A DNA stretch of 64,000 bases from Piscicola geometra (Eukaryota > Annelida > Clitellata > Hirudinida > Piscicolidae). A program made the position numbers and the translations under genes. This document shows, piece by piece, positions 30,020 to 41,106 of the stretch. The notes under the pieces are model-generated. The model was given only the letters and a program-made list of their open reading frames with translations, was not told where the DNA came from and ran no database searches. How positions within the stretch are numbered: the stretch's first letter is position 1; the number at the start of each line of letters is the position of its first letter. The stretch covers positions 2,259,201 through 2,323,200 of the forward strand of contig OX030965.1 of assembly GCA_943735955.1 (NCBI GenBank), written 5' to 3'.

Positions 30020-31480
30020 ACAATACCCTCTCTGCCTGTCCTCCTGCCCTCTACCCACAGCTAGTTTACTCCAATTTCCAAAAAGACTCCTTCGAATGTC
30101 TGACCGACTAACAAATTCTTCTGCTAGCTTTTTAAAATCCAGACTGTCAAGTATATCCTGATGTGCATGACAAACGGCCAGTGAATTCAAGTCTTAAGAA
30201 CTAAGTCTTAAGACGCCGCAAAGCACTAAAAGATCTTTAAACATAGTTAACTGTGAAAAAAGACCAGTTTCATTTAACTCACGATACTGCTTGCAAATAT
30301 CATGGTTCACTTCACCAGTTAGCAACATTGTCTCCAACTGCAAGTATGAACGCAAACCAGGAGAATCTCGATTGAACCTTTCTGTGAGTTGCATGATTGC
30401 AATGTCTATGACAGCGTAATATGCTTCTCGATAATGTTCCTCTGGTGTTGTTGCTACATAAGCTGGACCTAGTCCACAATACTTTTGTGGCGGCTTTCGC
30501 ACCCGAGGTAGAGCAATCGGCTCGAGATCAAATGCCAAAACCATACTGTTGACATCTCTGAAAATGGCGTTAAACTGTTCATCTGATCGTAGACGACGCA
30601 GTTCTTGCACAACTGAATCAGTCGCTGCAATCATTCTACTGACCATGGCACTTGCTGATTGCAACGACTTGTTTAACTGTTCCAGAAGTGAAAACACCAA
30701 AACAACTACCTTGAGGGCCAGTGCAGTAGTGCCCTGTTGAAAAAAGGTTTCAAGCCTTTCAGCTGTTTCATCAGCAGTACCAATGGAAGCAAATGATTCC
30801 AAGCTAACAAGTACCACTTCATAATGTTCAAGCACAGAATACCCTGTAGATACTTTGGTCAGCCATCTTGTAGGACAAAAAAGTTTTATACTATACTTTT
30901 TATTCAGTGGTTCATCAAGAAAGTCAATTATAAGAGACACTAAAGCTTCACTAAACTGCTTCTTGACCTTCTTTGAACGATTGTAAAAAGCACCTAACTC
31001 TTGAAAAAACTAAAGTGAATTGCTCACAAAAGGATTTGCGGCAGCTGTGTGCTGGGCAACAAGATTTGCAGTGTGCAGAACAGTGGAAAAACAATGCAAG
31101 CGGATGCTCACTGCTGATAATAGCCTGACAACCGTTATATCGGCCGCTCATGTTAGCAGCACCATGTTAGCATAATTCTGATCAGAACATCTTTTACTAC
31201 AGCAGATAATGTTTTTCCGATCATGTCTGGCGGGCTGAATAAACCAATAAACTGTTCATTAACATTCTGAGCTTCATCAAAAAAACGAATGCATATCGAT
31301 TCCTGCTCTAACCCATTGCAGTCTTGTGTGCCGTCAACCACAACACCAAACTGGCTTGATTCGGCATTAACAGTGCACCCTGTGTTTCTAACGATAGAAT
31401 GAGCTAAAAGCCTCAGCATTTCTTTTTGGCAGTTATGCGATATGAAACTTGTAGTTTGATTTAACCCCCGCTTTAGTTAA
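30020..31480 (-). pseudogene. Decayed hAT transposase, DUF4371/ZMYM1-like
   Basis: Reading the complement from 31480, the fragments are QKEMLRLLAHSIVRN, a DUF4371-like block (FGVVVDGTQDC, ESICIRFFDEAQNVNEQF), DMSGRYNG-type sequence with the HCSAHC motif, a long central domain (ORF 30194-30940, LFCPTRWLTKVSTGY) and a C-terminal dimerisation tail (SFSALRRLKT, then LNSLAVCHAHQDI and EEFVSRSDIRRSLFG). Several frameshifts and small deletions separate the blocks. The foldback element abuts the 3' end. Confidence 0.85.
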
Positions 31481-31529
31481 TGTTCGAAGCCTTTTGAAAT
31501 TCATTAACTTTGGTTCATCTAAAAAATTG

Positions 31530-32340
31530 AAAGGGTCGATATTAAGGTGGACCTCAGAACCCCCCTATGAATATTGCCCATGCAAAATAAGTAGCACAAT
31601 ATAAATGATTTTTTGATAAAAATGTAAATCTGTCTGCTCGCAAAAAGTGAACCGATATTTTCTGAAAAGCATCCGAAATGTCTGCTTGCGAAAATTGAAA
31701 ATTCATAAATTTAATTTTTATAAATATAATTCATTAATTTAAATCCATAAATAAATAAAAAAGAGTAGGCGGATGAGTATTTGAGTAAGCAAAGAATAAT
31801 TTTGCTTCCTGCAGCTATCACTATAACTACGCCTACCCAAAATATTTTACTGAATAAAAATTCTGTTTCATGCTATGCTTGACGATTATGCTTGTCTTAA
31901 GATAAGAGTTGAGAAATTATTGTATTTGATAAACTGAGGGGGTCCATGTTAAAATGGACCCCAGGACCCCCCTAGCATCACTGCCCATACATACTCACAA
32001 TGTATTACTGCATTAGCATTTTTTATCCCATGGTTGGCGATTAGGCTCGTATCAAAATAAGAGTTAAAAAAGAGTGAGGGGGTCCTTGTAAAGGTGGACC
32101 CCAGGACCCCCTCAGGATTCCCGCCTACGCCATAGTGATAAAAAAAACTAGGTGAAGGAGTATTTAAATAAAAAAATAATATTTTTGTTTTAGATAGCTA
32201 TCACTATAACTACACATACTCACAATGTATTACTGTATAAACATTTACTTTTATGCCATGGTTGACGATTGTGCTCGTATCCAAATAAAAAAAATTGAAT
32301 ACAAAATGGGAAAAAAGTGGGGGGGGGTCCTTATTTACCT
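31530..32340. repeat. Dispersed repeat copies with GGGGGTCC...GGACCCC hairpins
   Basis: Three diverged copies of a 130-400 base module lie in direct order. Each has a hairpin-forming pair AGGGGGTCC / GGACCCC (near 31535, 31935 and 32075). They also share ACATACTCACAATGTATTACTG and CCATGGTTG[AG]CGATT segments, in whole or part. A fourth partial motif is at about 32322. No coding sequence is evident. They resemble pieces of a decayed element family. Confidence 0.6.
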
Positions 32341-32344
32341 TTCG

Positions 32345-32440
32345 TATGGATTTGAAGACATATCTGTTTAACAAATTTATTTACGAGCGCTCTTGAATTT
32401 GAGGAAAGAGTGCTATAGAAATAGATTTGATTGATTGAAG
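32345..32440 (+). mobile_element. LINE 3' end with TTGATTGATTGA tail
   Basis: Encodes DLKTYLFNKFIYERS and then stops, followed by a GAAAGAGTGCTATAGAAAT segment and a short TTGATTGATTG tail. The same arrangement recurs at about 38695-38780 and 41010-41105. Confidence 0.7.
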
Positions 32441-32812
32441 GATAAAAAGTCTTCAGGGAAAAAATCTTCAAGGAAATAATCTTTAAGGAAAAATACGTGA
32501 TTAATACGTGTTCCTTAAAACTTTCAGAATAAAATTTAATTTGTTTCTCTAATGTTTGCTCTATTTTTTTCTTTTTAAATATGGCAGCATGTCTGTTGCA
32601 TCCCCAGTATGAAAGAATAATAGGAGAAAAGTTTGGGATAGAAAAGAAATAAATACCAAAACTTTCATTAGAGAAAATTTAATTCTATTTTGTACAGCCA
32701 GACCAAGCTGCAGTGCCGTTGAGAAAAAAAAACAAATGATGGTTATTTACACCTATTATGTTTGTTTTTATAACGTAAACATTTTTATAAAATTATTATA
32801 ATATCAAATTAT

Positions 32813-33210
32813 ATGACTGATTTTATATTTGCAGTTGTGGAGAATAAGAATTTTGTCAAAAAACATATTTCTAACATTATTGAAAAGTTAATAATAATGA
32901 ACGAAGAAAAAAATTCAGAAGAGGATGAATTGTACAAATATTCACAATTACGTCCCAAAAAAATTGAAGATTATAAAGATGTTTTTATTTTATTTGAGTA
33001 AACGAGCAATTTTAAAATACTACAAAATGTAGCCAAAATTTTGTTTAGTATATCTGCAAGTTATATTCCCAGTGAACGGAATTTTTCAATATGTTGTCGT
33101 TTAACTTCAGACCCAAAATCATCTCATTTGAAAGATGAAACTTTAAACGGTTTAACCCGTGTGAAAAGCAATAAAGGCTTGATTGAATTACTCAAAAACA
33201 ATGACTAACT
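32813..33210 (+). pseudogene. hAT transposase C-terminal fragment
   Basis: ORF 32813-33001 (KYSQLRPKKIEDYKDVF) is followed after a stop by the hAT dimerisation motif IPSERNFSICCRLTSD at about 33065. The sequence then gives LKDETLNGLTRVKSNK and a stop near 33209. PSER-FS is the hallmark of the Dimer_Tnp_hAT domain. The N-terminal and catalytic parts are absent. Confidence 0.8.
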
Positions 33211-33311
33211 TCAATACTCTCATTTCAATAAATATTTGAAATTTAAATCTTGTTTTTTTATTTTATTAAAAGAAATATTCTCTGACTTTCAAATAATAAG
33301 TTTTAAGAAAT

Positions 33312-33531
33312 GTTAGAGCTAGCAAGTTTGGGACCAGTGAAAACGGCAGCGAAAATGAATAAAAAAACAAAAAAGTTTCGGGAACGGGTCGGGACCGGGA
33401 ATCGAGTTGCGGGAACGGGACGGGACGGGAATCAAAATTCTGATGTCCCATCGGGAACGGCACGGGACGGGAAAAAAATTTCGGGAACGAGACGGGACCG
33501 TGAATGAAAAATCGTCCATGTCCGACCTCTA
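33312..33531. repeat. GGGACGGG-rich hAT-like terminal region
   Basis: Repeated GGGAACGGGACGGG-type units occupy the centre. The ends read TTAGAG inward from both sides (TTAGAGCTAG on the left, TTAGAGGTCGGACATGG on the right complement). Such GGGACGGG blocks are common near hAT termini, and a hAT C-terminus lies just upstream. The boundaries are uncertain. Confidence 0.5.
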
Positions 33532-33539
33532 ACGTATAG

Positions 33540-35200
33540 CCATTTTTCGAACAGAACCATTTTTCCATCGACTGCTCCAGTTTTCCTTTTCTTCTTCCTT
33601 CTACTCCACAATTCTCCTCTTTTTCTCCCTTTTTTTCCCACCATCACCACCCTTCTATTCTCACCCTTCCTTCACCACCACCACCACCACCACCACCCTT
33701 CTCTTCTTTTCCCCCTCACCCTCCCAAAACCATCAAAACAATCTATTTTTTTGCAAACGCAAAAGCCTCTTCCCTCACTCTCACTTGCATCAGCTGTTGG
33801 GTGCGCATGTCAAAATGAACGTTTATGCCATCTCTCTTTCCTCCATGCACCCACGACAACAATGAAAAAAGCACCACAACAATAACAATGAAAAAAGCAC
33901 CACAACAATAACAATGAAACAACAACCACCCCAACAACTTCAACAACAACCTCAACATCCACCATGAAACAGCCACCACAACAACCATGAGACAACAACC
34001 ACAACAACCTCAACAACCATCTCAACAACCACTTCCACAACCACCATGAAGCAACAACCACAACAACCACCACAACAACTTCAACAACAACCACTTCAAC
34101 AACCACTACAACATCCACCCTGAAACAACCACTACCACAACTACAACCACCATGAAACAACCAACACCACAACAACAATGAAACAACAACTTCAACAACC
34201 ACGACAACATCCACCACAACATCCACCCTGAAACAACCACTGCTAAAACTATTTATAAAGGGTCGCTTAAATTCAAAACGAAAAATAGCAAGTTCAATAC
34301 TTATTAAATACGTAATTTTTTTTCTTTCTTTAAATAATAGTTGAAAAGGGGATGGAGATATTGATCTGCTGAACGCTGTGGTCTTTATGGAGTGAGTATT
34401 TTTCCGAGGAATAAAAGATGGTGGTGGTTGTTTTGTTGAGAAGGAAGATATAGAAAGATGTGCTGTAGGTGGAAAATATAGAGATGTGCTGTAGGTTGAA
34501 AATATAGAGATGTGCTGTAGGTGGAAAATAAAGAGATGTGCTGTAGTGGGAAAATATAGAGATGTGCTATAGGTTAGGGAGTGGGAAGGGAAGAGTGGAA
34601 GATGCATTATGGGATGTTGTGGAATGGTTGGAAGTGTGGAAGGAAGTGCTGTTTCGTGAAGAGTGGTGTGGTGTGAGGAAACTTCAGATGACCAAGTGGA
34701 AAAGGTGTATGCAATGACACCCCACACCACCATCTTCTTACGAGGGAAATGCTTCTGCGGTGATGATATTCTGACTTCAGGCTAATAATTTAATGATTTT
34801 TCAATCTTTGAAATTAATCTTTTAAAAATTCTACTTAATGGTGTATGTATAATAGCCGCTAATTTTGAATATTTTGACCATCTGGACCTGGGGCTTTTGT
34901 TGCATTTATTTCTTTTAATATTATATAATGAGGAATAAATTAATTTATTCAATAAAACTTTTGAATTATTTTTTTATTTAAACTTTTTTAAGGTAAGTTT
35001 TTCTTTGTTTGAAGAAAAGTTTTAAAAACAAGATCCTTTGGACAGGCCTTGTTTCTTTTTGGTATTGTAGTTTTTCAAACCCTTGTGACACCAAAAAATA
35101 TCAAAAAAGTTAATTAACAAAAAAATTGAAGCCATAAATAATAAAATCGTAACTATTTTTCATGAAGAGTTTTATTGTAAAAATCAAAATAGAATAAAAT
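33540..35200. other. Low-complexity and AT-rich intergenic sequence
   Basis: CAACAACCACC arrays (33860-34240) and a GATGTGCTGTAGGTGGAAAATA array of four or five copies (34455-34570) lie among unique AT-rich sequence. The long minus-strand ORF across 33810-34733 is low complexity and I do not call it a gene. A 100-base stretch at 33750-33850 is more complex but has no supported exon boundaries. Confidence 0.6.
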
Positions 35201-35214
35201 TCTGAAACTCGAGT

Positions 35215-35465
35215 AGATAATTTTATTTAAGATTTCAAATATTTTATTTAAGATTTTAAATATTTTATTCAAGATTTTAAATATTTTATTTAAGATTTTA
35301 AATATTTAATTTAAGATTTTAAATATTTAATTTAAGATTTTAAATATTTTATTTAAGGTTTTAAATATTTAATTTAAGATTTTAAATATTTAATTTAAAA
35401 TTTTTAATATTTAATTTAAGATTTTAAATATTTAATTTAAGGTTTTAAATATTTAATTTAAGATT
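35215..35465. repeat. AT-rich ATTTAAGATTTTAAAT tandem array
   Basis: About ten degenerate units of roughly 23 bases built on TTTAAGATTTTAAATATTT. They end at the stop codon of the small secreted-protein gene. They may supply its 3' UTR and termination region. Confidence 0.85.
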
Positions 35466-35466
35466 T

Positions 35467-35953
35467 TTAATCATAAAAGACCCAACCAATATCAGCTCTA
35501 GTATTGTTTTTGCAGGTTTTCCTTTTAAAACGCCACACATTGGCTTTTTTTTTCTCTGTGCCATTCTTGGTTTTGTGTAAGTAACATGCCCCTCCCGCTA
35601 TTCCGTCTTTACTATCGTCCAGGTCCACAGACATGCATTCGTCACATCCCCTATTTATGCACTTGTCCAAACACTGGTAGACGCCTACTTCATCAGTGAG
35701 CATATGGAAGTGGAAATGCTTCTCACCTCCTTCCACGTGGACACCTTTCTCTTTGGTGAACAGATCTTTTACCGGAACTGTGGTGTAAGAATCATGGAGA
35801 TGATTGGTAGAGCAGGTGATTTTTAGTGTTCAAATCCAAATTAATCAAATCATGAAACTATCAATCGTAGGCGTTAAAAAATAACTCACCATTCCTGACA
35901 TTCATCGACTGCAGCAGACACAAGAGGAGAGCAAAAGCGAGCGGACACTTCAT
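35467..35953 (-). CDS. Small secreted cysteine-rich protein, PAN/apple-like, 2 exons
   Basis: Exons (complement): 35890-35953 and 35467-35777, joined in phase at AATG|GTGAGT ... CACCACAG. The product has 124 residues. It begins with a clear signal peptide (MKCPLAFALLLCLLQ) and continues with VPVKDLFTKEKGVHVEGG. The cysteine-rich part reads VYQCLDKCINRGCDECMSV, then GACYLHKTKNG and RKTCKNN. The C-x3-C ... C-x2-C ... C-Y-L spacing resembles PAN/apple modules, which bind proteins or glycans outside the cell. I infer that fold from pattern only. The gene sits alone in a transposon-rich island and lies downstream of a second copy of its own first exon. The specific function is unknown. Confidence 0.65.
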
Positions 35954-37062
35954 TGCAACGTTGAAATGCCTTTCGAACAAGAGGGCAAAGCTGACGATTC
36001 TCAGTCGAAATAATAAGTATTTGAAAAACTTTTATACTAGTTTTCTCAAGTTGATTATTCAAAGCTTCATTGAATAAATCAATTTATTTGCATAATTTTT
36101 CTCATTATTCAGTGATGGTTTATTCGGTATTGATCCCCTTGAAACTCGTGGTATGTAAAAACTAGCAGTGGAAAAGTGGCTTACCATTCACTAGAGCGAA
36201 ATTGTCAAGATTGGAGATGGTCAGCCGACACCCGAGGAGGACAAAAGTGAGCCGACACTTCATTGCAACGTTGAAATGCCTTTCGAACAAGAGGGCAAAG
36301 CTGACGATTCTCAGTCGAAATTTTCGTGCATTTATGCTATTTGCAGCTTCGTCAGTCAATCGTTAGCGTTTCAGTGAAGTAATCGTTCATTTCAGAAGAA
36401 GTTGCATCCTTAATTTCAAATTCAACTGCGTTAAAATGTCTTTCTGAGCAAGAGTGTGAGCAAGTTCATTGAATAGCTCATTTCGAAAGAATTATGCATT
36501 TGAGCTTAGCTTTGCTTGTATTGGAAACGTGTGAATAAATTAGTTTTGAAGCGATAATGATGATGATTATGTTTTGTGGGTATGAAGATGATGTGGTGAT
36601 GATTATGCTGTAGTTAGTAGGAATGTTGGTACTGTGGTGATGATTAAGATGATGATTATGCTGTAGTAGGAATGTTGGTACTGTGGTGATGATTAAGTTG
36701 CTGTCTACGCGTCAATTTGAAGCGATAATTTTACACTTTGGTTCAATTATTTGGAAATCATAGCCAGGCACTTCAGTTCCACACAAGGTTAAAGAATTCT
36801 ATTTCCCAAATAAAAATATGATAACATTCTGAAACTCGAGTAAATAAGGAGGGGCGATCTGCTGCAAATCTAAGGAGTCCTATCCAGCATAGGCGGCAAT
36901 CATGAAGGGTCCTGGCATCCAGACCTCCCTGCTTTGAAAAAGATACATTTATTTTGATACGAGTATTTGCAGCTTCGTCAGTCAATCGTTAGCGTTTCAG
37001 GGAAGTAATCGTTCATTTCAGAAAAAGTTGCATCCTTAATTTCAAATTCAACTGCGTTACTT
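35951..37062. repeat. Local duplications around the secreted-protein first exon
   Basis: Block A (cattgcaacgttgaaatgcc onward, about 60 bases) occurs at 35951 and 36261. Block B (gcagcttcgtcagtcaatcg onward, about 95 bases) occurs at about 36343 and 36967. A smaller block (gtaggaatgttggtactgtg) occurs twice near 36620-36690. These suggest stepwise tandem duplication of the promoter and first exon. Confidence 0.85.
36185..36263 (-). CDS. Duplicate signal-peptide exon (alternative first exon or paralogue remnant)
   Basis: Starts MKCRLTFVLLGCRLT and ends VNG at a good donor (AATG|GTAAGC). The phase is the same as exon 1 at 35890-35953, so it could splice to the exon at 35467-35777. About 60 bases upstream of the ATG are nearly identical in both copies. 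Whether it is transcribed is unknown. No second cysteine-rich exon follows it. Confidence 0.45.
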
Positions 37063-37469
37063 TATCAAGAAGTTCACGGTCTTTAGTCGGAATTTAACAC
37101 TACCAAAGCTTACTGAGGAGTTCGTCATTCGGTCGTTTGGATTTCATTGAATTAATCAATCCTTTAGCGAATTCGCTTTCTTATGTTTAAATTCTTCTCG
37201 AGGTTTTAATCGATCAATAAGCCCACGAACTTCAATCGCTGAATGCAGGCCTTCTTGCCATCTGTGAGCATGCAGTTATTCAATCTTCTTTTTCTTTTTT
37301 TATAATTATAATTTATATAATTATAATATATGATTATCAAACCTTTCTTTTAGTAATATTAATAATAATAATAGTATTAGTAGTATTTATTATTATTATT
37401 ATTATTATAGTAAGGAATTGCAAATGAATGCATGAAGACACCAGCGTTTATTGACTTTTAACTAAGCAA

Positions 37470-37665
37470 TACAGGTAGTTGTTTTGTATGTTGGGGGTAG
37501 TTGTTTTGTATGTTGGAGGTAGTTGTTTTGTATGTTGGAGGTAGTTGTTTTGTATGTTGGAGGTAGTTGTTTTGTACGTTGGAGGTAGTTGTTTTGTATG
37601 TTCGAGGTAGTTGTTTTGTATGTTCGAGGTAGTTGTTTTGTATGTTGGAGGTAGTTGTTTTGTAG
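37470..37665. repeat. 22-bp GGTAGTTGTTTTGTATGTTG array
   Basis: Nine tandem units with single-base variants. No gene is associated with them. Confidence 0.92.
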
Positions 37666-38039
37666 GGGTTTTTGTGATTTTAGTAATAATACCGTAAAAC
37701 ACCAATAGATTCACACACTTTTAATTATATGTTTTTTCAAGTGCACGAAAATATCGGTATTTTTTAACGAATTTCTAAACCAGTGTTTCCCAACCTTTTT
37801 CAGTGTTGGCCTCCCTAAAAAGTCCTAATGGTAACTTGGCCTCCCCAAATCCCGTCGTCAATAATTGAGAAAAAAAATCAATTTGTTATAACAATTTTTA
37901 TTCAGAAAGATTTAATTAAAATTAGCATTGTTCATAATAATAAGGTTTATGTAAGGTTTTTTTTTATTTATAAAATGTTATTAATAATAATAATTGTCGT
38001 TTTTGTATGCAATAAAGAAATAAAAATAATTATTATAGT

Positions 38040-38466
38040 AATGTTATTAAAAGGAAAGCAAAGAGTAGCATGGAGTAATTATTATGAGTGGTAAGCTAAG
38101 TTAAAATAATGAGTTTTCAGTTTGGCTTTGAAAGTCGAAAATTGGTTGATGTTGCGAAGTGCAGGTGGAAGGGCATTCCAAGTTGTTGGAGCTGCGTGAC
38201 GGAATGCTCTTTTTGAGATGTTGTTTGTAGTGGATTCTTGGTTGAGGAGAAGAGATGAAGATGAACGCAGTTGTTTGTTTGATGTTTTGTTAGTTATGAG
38301 TTTGCTGAGATATGACGGTATTGAAGTTTGAAGAATTTTGAATGTGGTGATGGCTATTTTAAAGGATATTCGAAAATCTATAGGAAGCCAGTGAAGTTTT
38401 ATAAGATTATCATTTGATGACTGAACAAGGTGATGGCCTGGGTAATCACAATTGAGTGTTATTGAA
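38040..38466 (-). mobile_element. L2/CR1-like LINE 3' fragment inside the hAT element
   Basis: The complement encodes LIKLHWLPIDFRISFKI, then RAFRHAAPTTWNALPPALR and STFKAKLKTHYFNL. This is the C-terminal tail of an L2/CR1-type reverse-transcriptase ORF. It abuts the stop codon of the hAT transposase. An AT-rich stretch that may be its 3' UTR lies at lower coordinates. Confidence 0.8.
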
Positions 38467-38468
38467 GC

Positions 38469-40400
38469 TTAATGAGATGATTGTTGCTGTTTTACATCAC
38501 AGAGAAGATGAAATCGAGGTTCTGTATTAGAAAGAGATACCCTCATATCATTCGAGGCATCCAATCTATTTCTATCTTTAGTCTTGATAGATACTAATGT
38601 AGAAAACCCTTTTTCACATAAGGGTTATTGAGGTTGATTGTTTTTTTATATTTAAATTGATATATATAAATATATTGGTAGTGGTCTAAAAACCGTTTTA
38701 CTTAACAAATTTATTTGAAGAGCGCTTTTGTTCACTTAGTAAAGGGCGCTATACAAATCATTAGTGATTGATTGATTGATAAGTAGGTGGTCGAAAATGG
38801 AATCAGAGCTGTCATGGCTTTTTAAAACAAATTTGGGTATATTTCTTTCAGACTGCACCAAAACTCTGCCAATCCTTTGGAATTGAATTCAGCTTTTACC
38901 AACTCTTTGATCGAAGATCAATTAAATCTTCCCTTATTTCTTCTTCATCAGCAACACTATCCAAGCCAATAATGAACGGATTTCGTATCCAAAGATTATT
39001 TTCCAAATTTTTAGTATCAAAATAACGCTCAAATGATAGTTGGAGAGTTGTGATATGTTGTATAATTTCTTTTTTTATTTCAACAGGCATTGATTTGTTT
39101 CCACTGCTACTTATAACATCAGCTAGGTATGGAAAATTTGCAAGGTTTTCAGCTTCTACTCTTCTTTTTTACAATGAAAGCCTATTTAAAAATCCTACTA
39201 ATTTTTCATTGGCGTCGATTATTGTCATTTCTGGTCCTTGCAAACAAAGATTACATTCATTTAAGAGTGTGAACAGATCAGCTAAATATGCCATATTAAC
39301 TATGAAATCAGTCTTCTCAAAGTCACCTGCTAACGTTTTTTCTTTTTCTTGCAAAAATGAAGACACCTCATCTTTCAGGTCCATTAGTCTTGAAAATACC
39401 TTTCCTTTGCTTAACCACCTGACTTCTGTGTAATATAGCAAGATATCGTATTCAGAACCAAGTTCTTGGCATAAAACTTTGAATAAACGATGGTTTACTG
39501 CTCTTGATCGTATAAAATTGACTATTTTGATCGCTGTAGACATGACAGACTGAAGCTTTGCTGGTAATGTCTTCACAGCTAGAGCATGGCGATGGAGCAT
39601 GCAATGAGTTACAAGTGTCTGTGGAGAATTAACTTTGATTAAGGCAGCCAATCCAGATTTGTTACCTAACATATTTGGTGCTCCATCAGTACAGACTGAA
39701 TGTAATTTTGTCAACCAACTAAATTCATTTCTTTCAAAGAAAGTTGCAATAATTTGAAAAACATCTGCAGCTTTACTAGTTGTCTGAAGTGGTTGGCAAA
39801 ATAAAAATTCTTCTTTAATTTTAAAATTACATACATAACGAACATACACTAAAAGCTGGCAACACATTGATACATCTGTGGTTTCATCAAGTTGCATACC
39901 AAAATTAAAAGGACTACTTTTCAGTTCTGACATAACTTGGTCCAAGATATCATTTGAAAGATCTGCTATTCTGGAACAAATAACATTATTAGAAAGTGGA
40001 ATTTCTTCAACCTGTTTTCTTTCTTTTTTTCCAAGAATTAACTCCACCATTTCAAGTGCACAGGGTTTTATTAAGGTTTCTCCAATTGTATGTGGTTTTC
40101 TTTTTTTGGCAATCAAATAGGCAACTTTGTAAGAAGCCTCAAGAAGTGGTTTCTTTGGTTGAGCAAATCCAAAATTTTTTTATGTTCCAGTGGCTTGAAA
40201 TCTAGCTCGCTTCAGTTGTCGTTGACATTTCCAGGATGTTTGGTTTCTAAGTGGTGGCGTAACTTTGCTGGTCTCATTCTATCATTACAATATACTGCTC
40301 CGCATAAGAAACATTGTGGCTTTTCAGTGCCATCTTTTTCAGTAATAGTCGTGAATCCAAACGCAACGTAGGTTTCGTCATAGCAACGTTTTTTCGACAT
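38469..40400 (-). pseudogene. BED-finger hAT transposase, frameshifted and interrupted
   Basis: It starts MSKKRCYDETY at 40400 with a BED-type finger (CFLCGAVYCNDR ... LRHHLETKHPG). A frameshift near 40210 and a stop near 40180 follow. ORF 39169-40116 then carries the catalytic core (FNFGMQLDETTDVSMC with the first acid, VCTDGAPNMLG, THCMLHRHALA, TEVRWLSKGKV). Further shifts lie near 39160 and 38905. The C-terminus reads EFWCSLKEIYPNLF, then CEKGFSTLVSIKTKDRNRL, with stop at 38469. A 156-base insertion splits the C-terminus between YL and CEKGF. It is inactive. Confidence 0.92.
38618..38783 (+). mobile_element. 156-bp LINE-tail insertion with ATAAG target duplication
   Basis: ATAAG at 38618-38622 and at 38779-38783 flank an insert that ends ATTGATTGATTGAT. 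Removing the insert and one ATAAG restores continuous hAT transposase coding (TTYL|CEKG). The insert shares LLNKFI-encoding and GCGCT[AT]TACAAAT-like sequence with the LINE tail at 32345. It is a short 5'-truncated retrotransposed copy. Confidence 0.85.
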
Positions 40401-41009
40401 TATTGAAAACTAAAAAATGATAAAAAAACACATATTTTAAAAAGAACTGAAATAATTAAAAAATCACAAATATAAATTACCAGTTATGTTAGAAACAGCA
40501 GACCAAATTTTTTAGTTAATTTATTCAATTAATTGTCTTATTTTATTTATTTTATTGAAAAAGAAACTCATGCAGGGTATCTCAAAAAACGCGACAGAAA
40601 GAAAATGAGGGATTTATGAAAACAGAAATGTGCAAATCATTATTCAAATAAATACAATATGGAAAGCCGTTACGCAAAAACAATTTTCATATAGTATTCA
40701 AAAAATCGTTTTTAGCATGATTAAAATTTTTTGATTTAACAAAACTTTATAAAATTATATAAATTTATAAAATACATGTAAATAGAACACCTTAGTTGGC
40801 CTCCCCTAAAAGATCATTTGGCCTCCCTAAGGGAGGCCGGCCCCACCGGTTGGGAAACCCTGCACTATCGTATCTTCCAATTATAAAACCATGTTTCGAA
40901 TCATTATTTTTCATAGAAAAAAAAATATATATAAAATAATTTGGATGAGCGAGTGGTTGAATTTATGAAGGTTATTTGAGTTTTATTTCGATATATAAAT
41001 ATATTCTAC

Positions 41010-41106
41010 AAGATTTTAAAAACTGGTTTTTAAACAAATTTATTGAAGAGGGCTTTTGACAATTCTCAAAAACTCTATGAAATACATTTGATTGGTTGGT
41101 TGCAGG
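41010..41106 (+). mobile_element. LINE 3' tail, third copy
   Basis: The order is AAACTGGTTTTTAAACAAATTTATTGAAGAGGGC and then TTTGATTGGTTGGTTG, as in the copies at 32345 and 38695. It is diverged and non-coding. Confidence 0.55.

Larger units (their letters stand above)
37781..40862 (-). mobile_element. hAT (Charlie/ZBED-like) transposon with both ends
   Basis: The left end is CAGTGTTTCCCAACC. The right end, read inward, is CAGGGTTTCCCAACC, so 14 of 15 bases match, typical of hAT ends. Subterminal TTGGCCTCCC motifs flank both sides, and the right side has a perfect palindrome GGCCTCCCTAAGGGAGGCC at 40820-40838. The transposase runs on the complement. The eight bases flanking each end (ttctaaac and cactatcg) do not match, so no target duplication is visible. 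Confidence 0.88.

Noticed and set aside
33750..33850. Possible minus-strand exon reading RDGINVHFDMRTQQLMQ
   Set aside because: It is more complex than its surroundings, but no acceptor is convincing and I recognise no family.
34345..34400. Possible + strand exon with a good acceptor (AATAG) and donor (GTGAGT)
   Set aside because: All three frames contain stops inside the 50-base interval.
33810..34733. 307-codon minus-strand ORF
   Set aside because: It is low complexity (TSLYFP and VVVEVVV runs) and matches the GTTG/CAAC arrays. There is no domain, signal or exon structure.
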